DNA of 64,000 nucleotides from an uncultured Lachnospiraceae bacterium (GCA_934351925.1 CAKRJT010000001.1:62001-126000); one strand, 5' to 3'. Shown: positions 34,601 through 43,604, numbered from the stretch's first letter. The notes: generated from the letters alone by a model not told the origin. Numbers and translations: made by a program.

Positions 34601-37600
34601 CTGTCGTCTCATCGGCAATGTTCTCGTTAGTTACGCCAATCTTCTCCTGTGAGCCCACACCTAACTTCATGGTGTACTTGTCACCCGAATCGGAAACTGT
34701 ACGGCTGCTCTTATCCCAGTTGTACTCTACCTTGGTAACGCTTGCCATGTATGAGTTGTTCCAGAATACGCTCGCATCGCCGTCCTCGCCGACTGCATCT
34801 GCCGCCATAAGACCGAAGCCTTCCTGACCGTTTGTAAGTGTCCAGTTGACAACCTCAACATCTGCTGACAATGTGAAGTTCTCAGTGTCAGGGTCGATTG
34901 TCGTGTAGTAGAACGCAAGTCCGTCCGTTGATGCCGGAACAAGCTTACCTTTTGCGTTTAAGCTCCATAAGCATAAGTCGTCTGTAGCAATATTTCCTGA
35001 GAAGCCATTGTTCTTGTTGTCTACACCGGAACCGAAGGCTGCATAGTACCATGACTTCTGTGCCTGTTCAGTGATGGCCTGCTTTGTCTCAGACTTGGCA
35101 GAAATATCATCACCGCGTACAGCTTCAACACCGAAGGTATATTCCTCTCCAACAGTGAGACCTTCAAATCGTGCATAAGGCTTTGTGACTGTCTCCTTGT
35201 ACTCCCCGTTTAGGTATACCTTATAGCCCTCTGCCTCTGAAACCTCATTCCAACTGAACTTAACTGTTCCGCTGCCCTGATTCTCAACACCGATAATCCT
35301 AGGTGCCTTCATAGGAAGAACAAATGCAACTGCCTCTGTCTGATTACTTGTCTTGCCTAACGCTCCTGAACGTCTAAGAATTGCAACAAATGTGTAATTG
35401 CCGCTCTCATCCGGCTCGAACTCAACCGAGCCCTCCTCTGACTCTGTTGCATAGGAAATCGTATCAACGATGTCCCCTGCCTCGTTCAACATTCTTACTT
35501 CCAATGAGTCTGCATAGATACCGCCAACCATCGCCGTGAACGGAACAGTGATAATTCCTGTCTTATTGTCAGCTACAGGTGTGCCAAGTACCGGTACGGC
35601 TATATTGTCCCATGCCTCAGGTGCTCTGTAATCTACAACGATGGAGTACATAGGAACCTTGGTTCCGTTTCCGTAGAAGTAGTATGTATGACCTGCCTCA
35701 ACATCGTAGCTTAAAAGCACGAACTCACTGGACGAACCTGAATTTTTATGTTCACCGTAGGAATTACTCTGCTCATCTACAAAGTATACTGTCTTGCCCG
35801 CGTTAATCTTAACTGCAAGCTTAAGCTTACCGTCCTTCTCTGCCGTGAGCTTGAGAACCGAACCGCTGTCCGGAACTGTTCCCACTGAGTTAGCTCCGTC
35901 AGTCTTAGGGTTGCCAGAGCCTGCAACATATCCGTAGTACTTCGTACCGCTGATTGTATCGCCGGCTTCAACAGCCTTGTATACCATATCCTCAATTACG
36001 GAGATACCGCCGTCATAGGTTACACCCTTCTTAAGTCCGCCGGAAATGTCTATCACATAGTAGTCCTCAACTACAACAGCCTTTCTAAATGCAGCAAATG
36101 TAATCTTAGTTCCGTCGTTTAATACTGTATCTGTGAGCTTGGTAGCCCATGCCGCTCTAGACTCGAGATTGTCGACACCTGACTTCTCAACCGTGCCATA
36201 CTCGTACATGCCTGCCGACTCACCGCTAAGAGTGTTGTTCCAGCCTGCTGCCGTGATGAGTGAGCCGCCGCCCCAGTTAGCATCAGCCTCGTCTATTGTC
36301 GTCTCATAGAATACGGCCTCACTGGTGTTTGCTGCCCATGGTCTTCCAAAATATCCCGGCTTGGATGTATAAGCTGATGCTGTATCCACACCAGGTGTCG
36401 TGGAAGTAACGTGGCACTTGTACATGAGATAACCACGTCCGCTCTTCTGCTGTGCGGCTGTGATATATCCTGTATCGTTCTTATCATCGCTGGTGTTGAA
36501 CACAAGGTCACACTCATTGAAGATAGCTGTCATTCCACCAAAGATATAATCTGTTCCACCGTATACGGAACACTGATTGAACTCTGCATAAACTCCTGTT
36601 CCGCCATATAAGGTATCCTGACGTCCTACGAATTTACAGTTATTAAATACGATATCACTCTTATTGTTGTAGATTGCAAGTGCTGCCGCACGCTCCACAT
36701 ATGCCTTATTCTGAACTGTCACATCACCTGCCTGCATGTCTGCTCTAGGTGTTGTGCCTTCCTTTGCACTGCTCTGCTTTACAATGATATCCTGTGCAGC
36801 CTTAGCAGATACATACTGGTTAAAGGAGTTCTCAAAAATAATTCCGTCTGCGATAAATCCGTCTGCATTCACAACAACCGTAGCATTCCAATAGCTTCCT
36901 GAAGTTGTACCGCTTCCCGGATTGACAAATGAAGGATAACCGTTCTCCTTGTTTACCTCAAGAAGCTCTGCGTCATACTTACAGTCTGAACCCATACTGT
37001 AATAAGTATAGCCATGTCCATAGTAAGATGTAATACGGACTGCGCCCTCTGCAATGTTCACACCCTTATCGGTGAGCTCAATGCTAGGTGTGGCTGCCGC
37101 GTTCTTCAAGGTGACGTTGTCCACATCGATTACGAGCATCTCCTCATAGTTGCCCGGTTCAATGGAGATTGTAACTCTCTGGTCAGCGCTGCGCTCCATG
37201 TGGCGTACCGCATCAAGAGCATCGTTGATAGCGGCGTAGTCACCATCAGCTCCGACTGTCACCACTTCCTTATATGCCACAGGCTTAGATGACTCGCTGT
37301 CAGACTTCATAGTGATTGTCTTGTCAACAGCGGCACCGTTTACCTTTACATCGGAAGTAACCTTCTGTGTGTAACCGTCAAGCACTGCGCTCACCTTGTA
37401 CTGTCCATCTCTGAGCTCAATGCCCTGTGTGCCTGTGAAGGTGTATACATAGCCTTCTTCATTGATGTTTGTAAATGTAAGCTTTACATTGGAAGCCTTA
37501 TCTGCTGCCACACCGTCAAGTGTAACATTAATTACATATGTAGGTTTCTTTGTAAACTTAAGCGCAACTGCGCTTCCTTCTGCACTTACAGATACAGTTG

Positions 37601-39818
37601 TCGTCTCTAGAAGATAATCATTTACACCGGAAGCGCTTACCTGATATGTAACACCCTTCTCAACCGTAGCTGTATATGTCATATTTTCTGCATCAATATT
37701 ATAATCCGGGACAAATACATTGTCTGACTTAAACTCAAGTACAAGTTTTGCCGCGCTCTCAGCATCTAAATCTGCCAAGGAACCGCTGATTGATATTGTC
37801 TCAACGCCGATTATGTTGACATTGAATACTGTGTTGCCTGCCTCATTGGCAAGCTCAAAGAAATCATTATCATCTACAATGTATCCGTTAGCACCCTCAA
37901 GACTTACAGTATAGCCGTACTGCTCGGATAACTGTACCGAGTAAGCGCCATCGGCAACATATGCCTCTGTCTGAACACCTGTTACAATGTTGGTAAATAC
38001 AAGCTTTGCCTCGCTTAGGTCTGCGCCCTCAGGAGCAGCCACGCTGCCGCTTACCGTTACAGTGGCAGGACGCTCACGGTAAATTCTTGCAACCACTAAC
38101 TTCTCTGTTGCTGAATATAATGTGTACATTCCGTCCTCTGCTGCATAGAAGGTCATCTCCTGTGCCTGTGATGAGGTACCTGAATATGTCTTTACGTCCT
38201 TATTACCGCTCGGGGATCTCCATGTAACATCAGATGCAGTTCCGTTGCTCGATACAACGAAGGTAACGATGTCCCCTGCCTTTACTGCCAACTGAACATT
38301 AACCGCATCAGTCTTACCGCTGTTGGAATATATGTAGCCGCTGTATACTATGCTGCTGTCCTCTATATTCTTCAATGACTTATCATCATAGCGTGTAAGC
38401 TTTGTATTAATTGTTCTGTATCTGTTATTGGTCTTTCCGCCGGCATTAAATCTGAATTCTTCATTGCCCGCCTCGTCATAAGCAACCAAATCTCCCGGGA
38501 TAGTTAGTCCCTTTGTGCCTGCCTCAACGCCAGGATACCATGCATTGATAATATCCTCCGTAAGCTTATTGTTATATGTAATTGATGATGTGCTCTCTAA
38601 CTGCTCTGCACCGAAATCCCATACATCATATGTATGATGGCTCATATCAAGAGGCTCAACCACAACATTGATTGTGCTAAGGTCATCTGTAACCTTGAGT
38701 AGAGCCGAGTCATTAATCTTTGCCGAAACGGCATCTGATGAACAGGTGAGCTTGTAGGTTGCACCAATCTTTAACTTGACTGCTGCACCTGCTGTCAGAG
38801 TGTAAACCTCAGTATCATCTGCACTGTTAGTCAGTGTGAGTACGGCATCACCGAGTACGCTGTCCGCATCAGTGATTGTCACAACAGGGTTGACAACCGT
38901 GGATACCACATCAACCGTAACCGCAAGCGCCTCGACTGTTGTGGTGACTGCAGTCTTGCCGTCCGCTGTCGCCTTGACATCGGCATTGCTGCAAACTATG
39001 TTATATGTAGAATTGGCAGCAAGAGTAACCTCTTCTGCGTCTGCTCCTGTTATGTCGACAGGCTCTGCGCCGTCCTTAACCAAAGTAACCGTGTCTGTCT
39101 CGCCAAGGAGTCCGTTGCCGTTGACCGTAACCGTAGCCGTAACCTCTGTAACTTCCGGCTTAGGCTCCTCTGGACTGTTGTCTCCGGAATTGTCCGAGCC
39201 ACCACTCTTTGCTCTGGTCTCGGTTATCTTGATGTAGCCGAACTTGGTCTCTCCATCAAGTGATGTTACCGCGATAGCTGACCCTGTAAAATAGTCGCTG
39301 TTATATTCAGCAGATGTATAGGTCTTATTGCCGTCAATATGCTCGCCCTCTGCTGATGTATTATGTGATACAATAACTGATGACTTGTCATTTCCAAGCT
39401 TGACCGAACGTGCCTTATTGTTCGATGTCAACTGGAACTCTACAACAACAGTTGTAGCAGCTTCGTCCAATGGAACAGTCACGGAAGCGTCCTGTCCAAG
39501 TGACAATCCCTGTCCTCCGCTCTTATACTGTACTGTTCCCGCTGTACTTGTAATACCCTTCAAGGTATCACCAACAGCCATTTTTGCTACTGTGTCGGGA
39601 CTCTTGGTAGCAAAATCCCAAGTAGTTGTACGAGTCTCCGTCGCACCATCGGAAGATGCCGTCCACTCGCCGACAGAATATGTGACACAGTCTGTCGCAG
39701 AACTTTCTGCTGCCTGAACGTCTACCGTGCTTACAAGTACATTAACCGGTAAAAGTCCAATCAGCATACACACTGTCAAAATGATGGACAGTGCTTTCTT
39801 TCTTCTCACACACCTCAT
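31668..39818 (-). CDS. Giant secreted pectinesterase plus PL9-type pectate lyase, membrane-anchored (2716 aa)
   Basis: A signal peptide (MRCVRRKKALSIILTVCMLI to VQAAES) starts the chain. Several Ig/CNA-like and carbohydrate-binding-like modules fill residues 45-840. A pectinesterase domain spans about 850-1230, with GRQDTLYGG (about 1064), GGTDYIFGG (about 1090) and YFGRPW (about 1157), the family's Gln, Asp and Arg sites. Fibronectin-like modules follow. A right-handed beta-helix with DGFAAKLTIADGNVFDGC and NADDGWDLF (about 2139-2180) matches pectate lyase family PL9. The C-terminus has about seven TEPGT repeats, an SPNTG box, a hydrophobic helix and a KHEKDRKNNK tail, so it is held at the cell surface by the helix. 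The two activities would first demethylate, then cleave homogalacturonan. The ribosome site is AGGAGG. Confidence 0.93.
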   Translation of the reverse strand: MRCVRRKKALSIILTVCMLIGLLPVNVLVSTVDVQAAESSATDCVTYSVGEWTASSDGATETRTTTWDFATKSPDTVAKMAVGDTLKGITSTAGTVQYKSGGQGLSLGQDASVTVPLDEAATTVVVEFQLTSNNKARSVKLGNDKSSVIVSHNTSAEGEHIDGNKTYTSAEYNSDYFTGSAIAVTSLDGETKFGYIKITETRAKSGGSDNSGDNSPEEPKPEVTEVTATVTVNGNGLLGETDTVTLVKDGAEPVDITGADAEEVTLAANSTYNIVCSNADVKATADGKTAVTTTVEALAVTVDVVSTVVNPVVTITDADSVLGDAVLTLTNSADDTEVYTLTAGAAVKLKIGATYKLTCSSDAVSAKINDSALLKVTDDLSTINVVVEPLDMSHHTYDVWDFGAEQLESTSSITYNNKLTEDIINAWYPGVEAGTKGLTIPGDLVAYDEAGNEEFRFNAGGKTNNRYRTINTKLTRYDDKSLKNIEDSSIVYSGYIYSNSGKTDAVNVQLAVKAGDIVTFVVSSNGTASDVTWRSPSGNKDVKTYSGTSSQAQEMTFYAAEDGMYTLYSATEKLVVARIYRERPATVTVSGSVAAPEGADLSEAKLVFTNIVTGVQTEAYVADGAYSVQLSEQYGYTVSLEGANGYIVDDNDFFELANEAGNTVFNVNIIGVETISISGSLADLDAESAAKLVLEFKSDNVFVPDYNIDAENMTYTATVEKGVTYQVSASGVNDYLLETTTVSVSAEGSAVALKFTKKPTYVINVTLDGVAADKASNVKLTFTNINEEGYVYTFTGTQGIELRDGQYKVSAVLDGYTQKVTSDVKVNGAAVDKTITMKSDSESSKPVAYKEVVTVGADGDYAAINDALDAVRHMERSADQRVTISIEPGNYEEMLVIDVDNVTLKNAAATPSIELTDKGVNIAEGAVRITSYYGHGYTYYSMGSDCKYDAELLEVNKENGYPSFVNPGSGTTSGSYWNATVVVNADGFIADGIIFENSFNQYVSAKAAQDIIVKQSSAKEGTTPRADMQAGDVTVQNKAYVERAAALAIYNNKSDIVFNNCKFVGRQDTLYGGTGVYAEFNQCSVYGGTDYIFGGMTAIFNECDLVFNTSDDKNDTGYITAAQQKSGRGYLMYKCHVTSTTPGVDTASAYTSKPGYFGRPWAANTSEAVFYETTIDEADANWGGGSLITAAGWNNTLSGESAGMYEYGTVEKSGVDNLESRAAWATKLTDTVLNDGTKITFAAFRKAVVVEDYYVIDISGGLKKGVTYDGGISVIEDMVYKAVEAGDTISGTKYYGYVAGSGNPKTDGANSVGTVPDSGSVLKLTAEKDGKLKLAVKINAGKTVYFVDEQSNSYGEHKNSGSSSEFVLLSYDVEAGHTYYFYGNGTKVPMYSIVVDYRAPEAWDNIAVPVLGTPVADNKTGIITVPFTAMVGGIYADSLEVRMLNEAGDIVDTISYATESEEGSVEFEPDESGNYTFVAILRRSGALGKTSNQTEAVAFVLPMKAPRIIGVENQGSGTVKFSWNEVSEAEGYKVYLNGEYKETVTKPYARFEGLTVGEEYTFGVEAVRGDDISAKSETKQAITEQAQKSWYYAAFGSGVDNKNNGFSGNIATDDLCLWSLNAKGKLVPASTDGLAFYYTTIDPDTENFTLSADVEVVNWTLTNGQEGFGLMAADAVGEDGDASVFWNNSYMASVTKVEYNWDKSSRTVSDSGDKYTMKLGVGSQEKIGVTNENIADETTVNYFSSKMTTLETSCAENGLGAGTHNIVGSYTNTNTDDMGNVDNLITTFHLTIQRNNTGYFVSYTDQNGKTVTNKYYHGDDGDELTKIDENNIYVGFFASRSAKINVKNVELITVKPEDDAEAEERPITYVTPNYSIESAKNANASEYDLVYVGNAAGTLTVKNDKGEVLKTSDGKYDVENLEVDANTKIHVNAVLAAGANTFAITFTPNADYQPSKYEKLSSYKTVNFNFTVTYKASSLENIYVSPDGKSNGLGTKESPLDIYTAVKYAQPGQKVLLMEGTYNLTSTIIIERGINGTQEQPIYMMADPEAATRPVLDFSRRCAGMIMAGNYWYFKGFDVTNSANAQKGIQVSGSYNTLDNIRAYRNGNTGIQISRYKSTDKWEDWPSNNLILNCTSYLNADAGYEDADGFAAKLTIADGNVFDGCIAAYNADDGWDLFAKVESGPIGQVVIRNSVAFKNGYVIDADGNEVNAGNGNGFKMGGSSITGRHCLENSISFGNKAKGIDSNSCPDIIVKNSISFNNESYNVALYTNDAKNTDFSADGIISYKNSNAVAEQFKLLGTQDESKVYGTNNYYFNGKVSKNTAGTVVAESWFESLDMDAAIHGGITRNADGTINTNGFMTLTSAAPSDAGARLSGTASGDVKVTEDNIVTELKTVAETALGELAEISEGLSLDEKINAVAKVLSAFDFVNVTDSSKVTAEEIGKLAQLEDRIAALLGTSVSVDNATGVSGISVKNALISVPAGRDGIIKVGSTTVPSSLGDSKIKNAVALTFGLYCNSNKLSLSAPVVVSMKAPEGIDLNKKIVVYHFADGADSYEELSVTVDKNTGIIEFVTAGFSTFVIANEADKNTEPGTTEPGTTEPGTTEPGTTEPGTTEPGTTEPGTTEPETTAPSSGEPESSDSVLSPNTGFNGSAGPNGGIGNGTVNNGGINSTSNTARTSSMAMLYAALAVFMVLLLAGGTFFYVKHEKDRKNNK

Positions 39819-39849
39819 AGTGTCCTCCTATAAATGTTATTTGCAAAAA

Positions 39850-39863
39850 TGTAAATGCTTACA
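39850..39863. promoter_or_regulatory. LacI/CcpA-type operator 1 of the pectinase gene
   Basis: TGTAAATGCTTACA has perfect TGTAA/TTACA arms. It lies just downstream of the predicted transcription start, where a bound repressor would block elongation. It differs from operator 2 at only two of 14 positions. Confidence 0.65.
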
Positions 39864-39879
39864 TTTTCTTTATGTAAAT

Positions 39880-39908
39880 ATGATAACATTCTATTTGACT
39901 AAAAGCAA
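39880..39908 (-). promoter_or_regulatory. Promoter of the pectinase gene
   Basis: TTGCTT (39903-39908), 17 bases, TATCAT (39880-39885) preceded by TGT (extended -10). The leader to the ATG is about 55 bases and contains operator 1. Confidence 0.65.
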
Positions 39909-40023
39909 GTTTTTTGTATATTTTATATGTTATCACTAATTTTCGAGGTTGTTTTTTATCAGTATTACACAATAAACAAAAAACTATAATGTAACAGAAT
40001 TTGTGTTTATTCTGTGTTTTCCA

Positions 40024-40048
40024 TGTAAACGCTTACGAAGTCATTATA
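40024..40048 (-). promoter_or_regulatory. Upstream TATAAT box with cre-like operator 2
   Basis: TGTAAACGCTTACG (40024-40037) fits the catabolite-response element consensus at all but its last base. A TATAAT (40043-40048, minus strand) sits just before it, so this may be a second promoter covered by the same regulator. The region 39910-40020 between the two is AT-rich with no gene. Confidence 0.6.
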
Positions 40049-40164
40049 ATACAACATGAAAAAACTCAAAACCAACATCCCAATATATTTTGATTTTGCA
40101 TCGGCGAATTCTTCTTTGAGCCGCAGATAACCGCCCGCAAATGTCATATACCCCGGCAAAAAAA

Positions 40165-40193
40165 CAGGACACCGTGCCACCCACGATGTCCTG
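40165..40193 (-). terminator. Terminator of the asd-deoD operon
   Basis: CAGGACA (40165-40171) pairs with TGTCCTG (40187-40193). TTTTTTT follows on the minus strand. Confidence 0.8.
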
Positions 40194-40210
40194 CAATGAT
40201 TAACTGATTT

Positions 40211-40672
40211 TTAATTGTCATATTTCTTTTTAAGAGATGCAAATTCCTGATTGATGCGCTGCACAGTATCCGTGTCCCCGCACATGTTATCCGGATGGTA
40301 TATTTTAAGTAAATCCTTGTACCTTTTTTTGAGGGCAAGCTCGCTGCCGACACCTCTAAAGAACGTCGTTGACTGACCTCTCATGCTGTAAGCGCAGGCA
40401 CTCTTCTCAGAGTTAAACTGCTTCTTCATATGCTCTAAGCGTATACGTTCCTGCTCCATCGCCTTCTTCTCCACGGCAAGCCTATACAATTCCTTTTTGA
40501 GGATTTCCAGCTTCTTCTCGAACAGCTCGTTCTCCTTAGCCATGCGCTCCTTTTCGTGCTCAATGGCTGCCTTTTCCTCATTTATTCTTATGTTTTCCTT
40601 AAAAAACCATGCCTTCATGCCGGCAAGCTGCTGTTCGTCAGCTGCAAATACATCTGTTACTGCATCAGCCAC
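40211..40672 (-). CDS. Coiled-coil protein with C-terminal J-domain-like segment (153 aa)
   Basis: The start is taken as the GTG at 40672, because GGGAGGTG lies six bases upstream; the longer ATG frame has no ribosome site. Residues about 20-90 are a highly charged coiled coil (EKAAIEHEKERMAKENELFEKKLEILKK). The last 40 residues, KKRYKDLLKIYHPDNMCGDT followed by VQRINQEFASLKKKYDN, contain helix II, the HPD tripeptide and helix III of a J domain, which stimulates Hsp70 (DnaK) ATPase. A J domain at the C-terminus is less usual than at the N-terminus. The gene follows deoD after 27 bases and is the last gene of the operon. Its client is unknown. Confidence 0.75.
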   Translation of the reverse strand: MADAVTDVFAADEQQLAGMKAWFFKENIRINEEKAAIEHEKERMAKENELFEKKLEILKKELYRLAVEKKAMEQERIRLEHMKKQFNSEKSACAYSMRGQSTTFFRGVGSELALKKRYKDLLKIYHPDNMCGDTDTVQRINQEFASLKKKYDN

Positions 40673-40699
40673 AAAAAACACCTCCCAAATCCAAGACAC

Positions 40700-41425
40700 T
40701 TATCTGCTCATCTTAACCGCTGTCTCAAGTGCGACTTCCATCATCTGTGTGAAGGAATTCTGTCTCTCCTCCGCCGTAGTAGCCTCCCCTGTGAGAAGAT
40801 GGTCGGAGATTGTGAGAATTGCAAGTGCATTCTTTCCTGCTCTGGCAGCGTTCATGTAGAGAGCTGCTGCCTCCATCTCGACAGCCATGACTCCGAGCTT
40901 GCGCCACTTGGCAGAAGCCTCCGTGTCATCGCTGTAGAAGGTATCGGATGAGAGAATATTTCCAACATGATAGTCAGCACCGCTCTCTTTAGCAGACTCG
41001 ATGGCTGCTGCCATGAGCGGATAGCTTGCTATAGCCGAGAAGCTTCCCGGCAAGCCAAACTGCGAACCATAGTTAGAGTTAGTAGATGCACCCATGCCTA
41101 TTACAAGGTCTCTTACATGCACATTCTCCTGCATTCCGCCCGCAGAGCCGACGCGGATAATATTATCAACCTCGAAGAAATTAAAGAGCTCATAGCTGTA
41201 AATTCCGATTGACGGCATACCCATGCCGCTCGCCATAACGGACACCTTGACACCCTTATACTCGCCGGTGTAACCCTGAATTCCTCTTACATTGTTGACG
41301 AGCACGGGATTGGTGAGAAAATTCTCGGCAATGAACTTAGCGCGAAGAGGATCTCCCGGCATAAGCACCGTCTTGCCGAAATCTCCCGGCTTCGCATTTA
41401 TATGTGGTGTTGGATAATTTGCCAT
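40700..41425 (-). CDS. deoD: Purine nucleoside phosphorylase, DeoD type
   Basis: This 241-residue hexameric enzyme splits purine nucleosides with phosphate for salvage. The start ANYPTPHINAKPGDFGKTVLMPGDPLRAK carries the substrate His and phosphate-binding Gly/Arg. GSAGGMQ, the helix GMPSIGIYSYEL, VEMEAAALY (ribose and base recognition) and ILTISDHLLTGE (catalytic Asp) are all present. The length matches the E. coli enzyme. It lies in an operon with asd and a GNAT gene, a pairing without an obvious metabolic link. Confidence 0.96.
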   Translation of the reverse strand: MANYPTPHINAKPGDFGKTVLMPGDPLRAKFIAENFLTNPVLVNNVRGIQGYTGEYKGVKVSVMASGMGMPSIGIYSYELFNFFEVDNIIRVGSAGGMQENVHVRDLVIGMGASTNSNYGSQFGLPGSFSAIASYPLMAAAIESAKESGADYHVGNILSSDTFYSDDTEASAKWRKLGVMAVEMEAAALYMNAARAGKNALAILTISDHLLTGEATTAEERQNSFTQMMEVALETAVKMSR

Positions 41426-41443
41426 ATTGTGTTTCCCCGTTTC

Positions 41444-41896
41444 TTATTTGTTAAAATTAATGATATTCTCCTTGTTGAGAACAAAATCGTAATAATTACA
41501 GTCTTCCCTTTTCCGCCAGCCGATATGCTTCCAGAAAGCATTTCCGATATCATTCTCGGTAAATGCAATGAGAGTGACATTGCTCACATGCTCAGCCTCG
41601 AGCGCTTCCATGGCTCTTACCACCATGGCTTTTCCAATCCCCCGATTGCGGTATTCCTGTGCGACACACACATGGTAGAGGGTTCCCCTTCTGCCGTCAT
41701 GCCCACACAGTATGCTTCCCACAATAACACCGTTGTCCTCAGCCACAACACTTGTTGTCGGATTTCTTCTTAGAAATATGTCAACGCCCTCCCTCGAATC
41801 GTCGATGGAGCGTATCGCAAAGCCCTTTATCCTAAGCCACAGGCTGCGGACACCGTCGTAATCGTCTATAGCCATGGTTCGTATAACGACACCCAT
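41444..41896 (-). CDS. GNAT family N-acetyltransferase
   Basis: The 150-residue protein has the GNAT motif A: LYHVCVAQEYRNRGIGKAMVVRAM (about 80-103) with the R/Q-x-x-G-x-G/A acetyl-CoA loop, and an N-terminal strand-helix MAIDDYDGVRSLW. The C-terminus FTENDIGNAFWKHIGWRKREDCNYYDFVL is the usual motif B and last strand. It resembles YpeA-type small acetyltransferases. Substrate is unknown. It overlaps the end of asd by one base, so it is co-translated with it. Confidence 0.88.
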   Translation of the reverse strand: MGVVIRTMAIDDYDGVRSLWLRIKGFAIRSIDDSREGVDIFLRRNPTTSVVAEDNGVIVGSILCGHDGRRGTLYHVCVAQEYRNRGIGKAMVVRAMEALEAEHVSNVTLIAFTENDIGNAFWKHIGWRKREDCNYYDFVLNKENIINFNK

Positions 41897-42981
41897 TATT
41901 TTGCCTCGATATACTTCTGAGCTGTGAGGAGCTCTGCGATGAGAACCGCACCACCCGCAGCACCGCGGATTGTGTTGTGTGAAAGACCTACAAACTTATA
42001 ATCAAATACCGTGTCCTCCCTAAGACGTCCGAAGGATACGCCGAAGCCATTCTCATAATTTACATCGAGTGCAACCTGCGGACGGTTATCCTCCTCAAGA
42101 TACTGTATGAAATGCTTAGGTGCGCTAGGAAGGCCAAGCTCCTGCGGAAGTCCTGAGAAACTTCTCCACTTTTCGATAATCTGCTCCTTTGTAGGCTTCT
42201 TCTCAAAGCTTACAAATACTGCTGCCGTATGGCCGTTGAGTACAGGAACACGGATACACTGTGTTGTGATGACCGGAAGCTGTGCCTTCTCAATCCTGCC
42301 ATCGACAACCTTACCCATGATACGCAGTGGCTCCTGCTCGCTCTTCTCCTCCTCGCCGCCGATGTAAGGAATGATGTTGCCTACCATCTCCGGCCACTCC
42401 TTAAAGGTCTTTCCTGCGCCGGATATTGCCTGATAAGTTGTTGCGACAACGACCTTAGGTCCGAACTCCTTTAATGCTACAAGTGCAGGTGTGTAGCTCT
42501 GGATTGAGCAGTTAGGCTTTACCACGATGAAGCCTCTCTTGGTTCCGAGTCTCTTCTTCTGTGTCTCAATGAGTGCAAGATGCTCAGGGTTAATCTCCGG
42601 CACAACCATAGGAACATCCTCTGTCCAGCGGTGTGCGCTGTTGTTGGAAACCACCGGAGTCTCCGTCTTAGCGTAATCCTCCTCAATCTTCTTAATCTCT
42701 TCCTTGGTCATATCTACAGCACTGAATACAAAATCAACCTGTGAAGCGACATGCTCAACATCGTTTACATTGAGAACGATCATCTTCTTTACCTTCTCAG
42801 GCATAGGTGTGTCCATCTTCCAGCGGTCACCTACAGCGTCCTCGTAAGTCTTTCCTGCTGAACGTGGGCTCGCAGCAACTGCAACAACCTCAAACCATGG
42901 GTGATTTTCAAGCAGAGCGATAAACCTCTGTCCCACCATACCTGTTGCACCTAAGATACCTACTCTTAACTTCTTTTCCAT
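41896..42981 (-). CDS. asd: Aspartate-semialdehyde dehydrogenase
   Basis: This enzyme reduces aspartyl phosphate to the semialdehyde, the branch to lysine/diaminopimelate, methionine and threonine. LRVGILGATGMVGQRFIALL is the NADP Rossmann site. VSNNSAHR and VVKPNCSIQSYTPAL carry the catalytic cysteine. QAISGAGKTF and RVPVLNGHTAAVFVSF carry substrate Arg and catalytic His. The length (361) and the NCS motif place it in the archaeal/fungal-like type used by many Clostridia. I start at the ATG at 42981, as the first ATG of the longer frame lies inside the GGAGGAAG ribosome site. Confidence 0.95.
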   Translation of the reverse strand: MEKKLRVGILGATGMVGQRFIALLENHPWFEVVAVAASPRSAGKTYEDAVGDRWKMDTPMPEKVKKMIVLNVNDVEHVASQVDFVFSAVDMTKEEIKKIEEDYAKTETPVVSNNSAHRWTEDVPMVVPEINPEHLALIETQKKRLGTKRGFIVVKPNCSIQSYTPALVALKEFGPKVVVATTYQAISGAGKTFKEWPEMVGNIIPYIGGEEEKSEQEPLRIMGKVVDGRIEKAQLPVITTQCIRVPVLNGHTAAVFVSFEKKPTKEQIIEKWRSFSGLPQELGLPSAPKHFIQYLEEDNRPQVALDVNYENGFGVSFGRLREDTVFDYKFVGLSHNTIRGAAGGAVLIAELLTAQKYIEAK

Positions 42982-43036
42982 AAATAGCTTCCTCCGCAAA
43001 TGTATTTATTTTCAGCAGAAATAATCTGCCTTATTA

Positions 43037-43501
43037 CTAATGACAATCATCATGACACTCACAGTCACATGGCTGATTTTCCAATATATCCGGTATTCCG
43101 TTTCCATCACTGTCAACCTCACCCGGTCTTATTCCCGCGTCGCCTGCCATATCCCTTCCACGGACATTATACTTGTCGCGCTCGGCATTGACATACTGTT
43201 CTATAAGTGCAGACACATTTCTGACCTTATGGACATTCTTCAAAACATTGTCACAGTTATACACGCCGCTGGCATATATGCTGATGGTTCCATAGTTGAA
43301 TATTCTTCCGAGAAGTGAAATCCTAAGCTGTTTATCCTTAACCTTGTACAGCTCCACCTCATCCTCGGTGATATTAAAAAACCCCTTTCGTATGACAAGC
43401 TTGTTATCATACAAAATATACTTGGTAAAGGTGAACGGAAGCCCTATCGCATTCCTCTTCTGCCCTTTCCAGACCGGTTTCTTCTTAGGTCTCCTTGCCA
43501 T
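43037..43501 (-). CDS. Bacterial PH-domain protein with Ca-loop-like and Cys/His-rich tail (154 aa)
   Basis: The start at 43501 follows GGAGGGA by six bases. Residues about 20-110 (YILYDNKLVIRKGFFNITED through LLGRIFNYGTISIYASG) fit the bPH_2 fold, a seven-strand barrel found in bacterial membrane-associated and shock-response proteins. After a linker comes DSDGNGIPDIL, a calcium-binding-loop motif as in type III thrombospondin or EF-hand-like repeats. The C-terminus is CDCECHDDCH, ten residues of alternating Cys, His and acids that could bind metal. No signal peptide is seen. Function is unknown. Confidence 0.75.
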   Translation of the reverse strand: MARRPKKKPVWKGQKRNAIGLPFTFTKYILYDNKLVIRKGFFNITEDEVELYKVKDKQLRISLLGRIFNYGTISIYASGVYNCDNVLKNVHKVRNVSALIEQYVNAERDKYNVRGRDMAGDAGIRPGEVDSDGNGIPDILENQPCDCECHDDCH

Positions 43502-43604
43502 GACAATCCCTCCCTGCATATTACCATTTAAATAATTGTAAAATTCTTTCTGTCTGAACGGTCATACAATCTCATCAAAGTACCTGACCGTGATATTATC
43601 TGCA

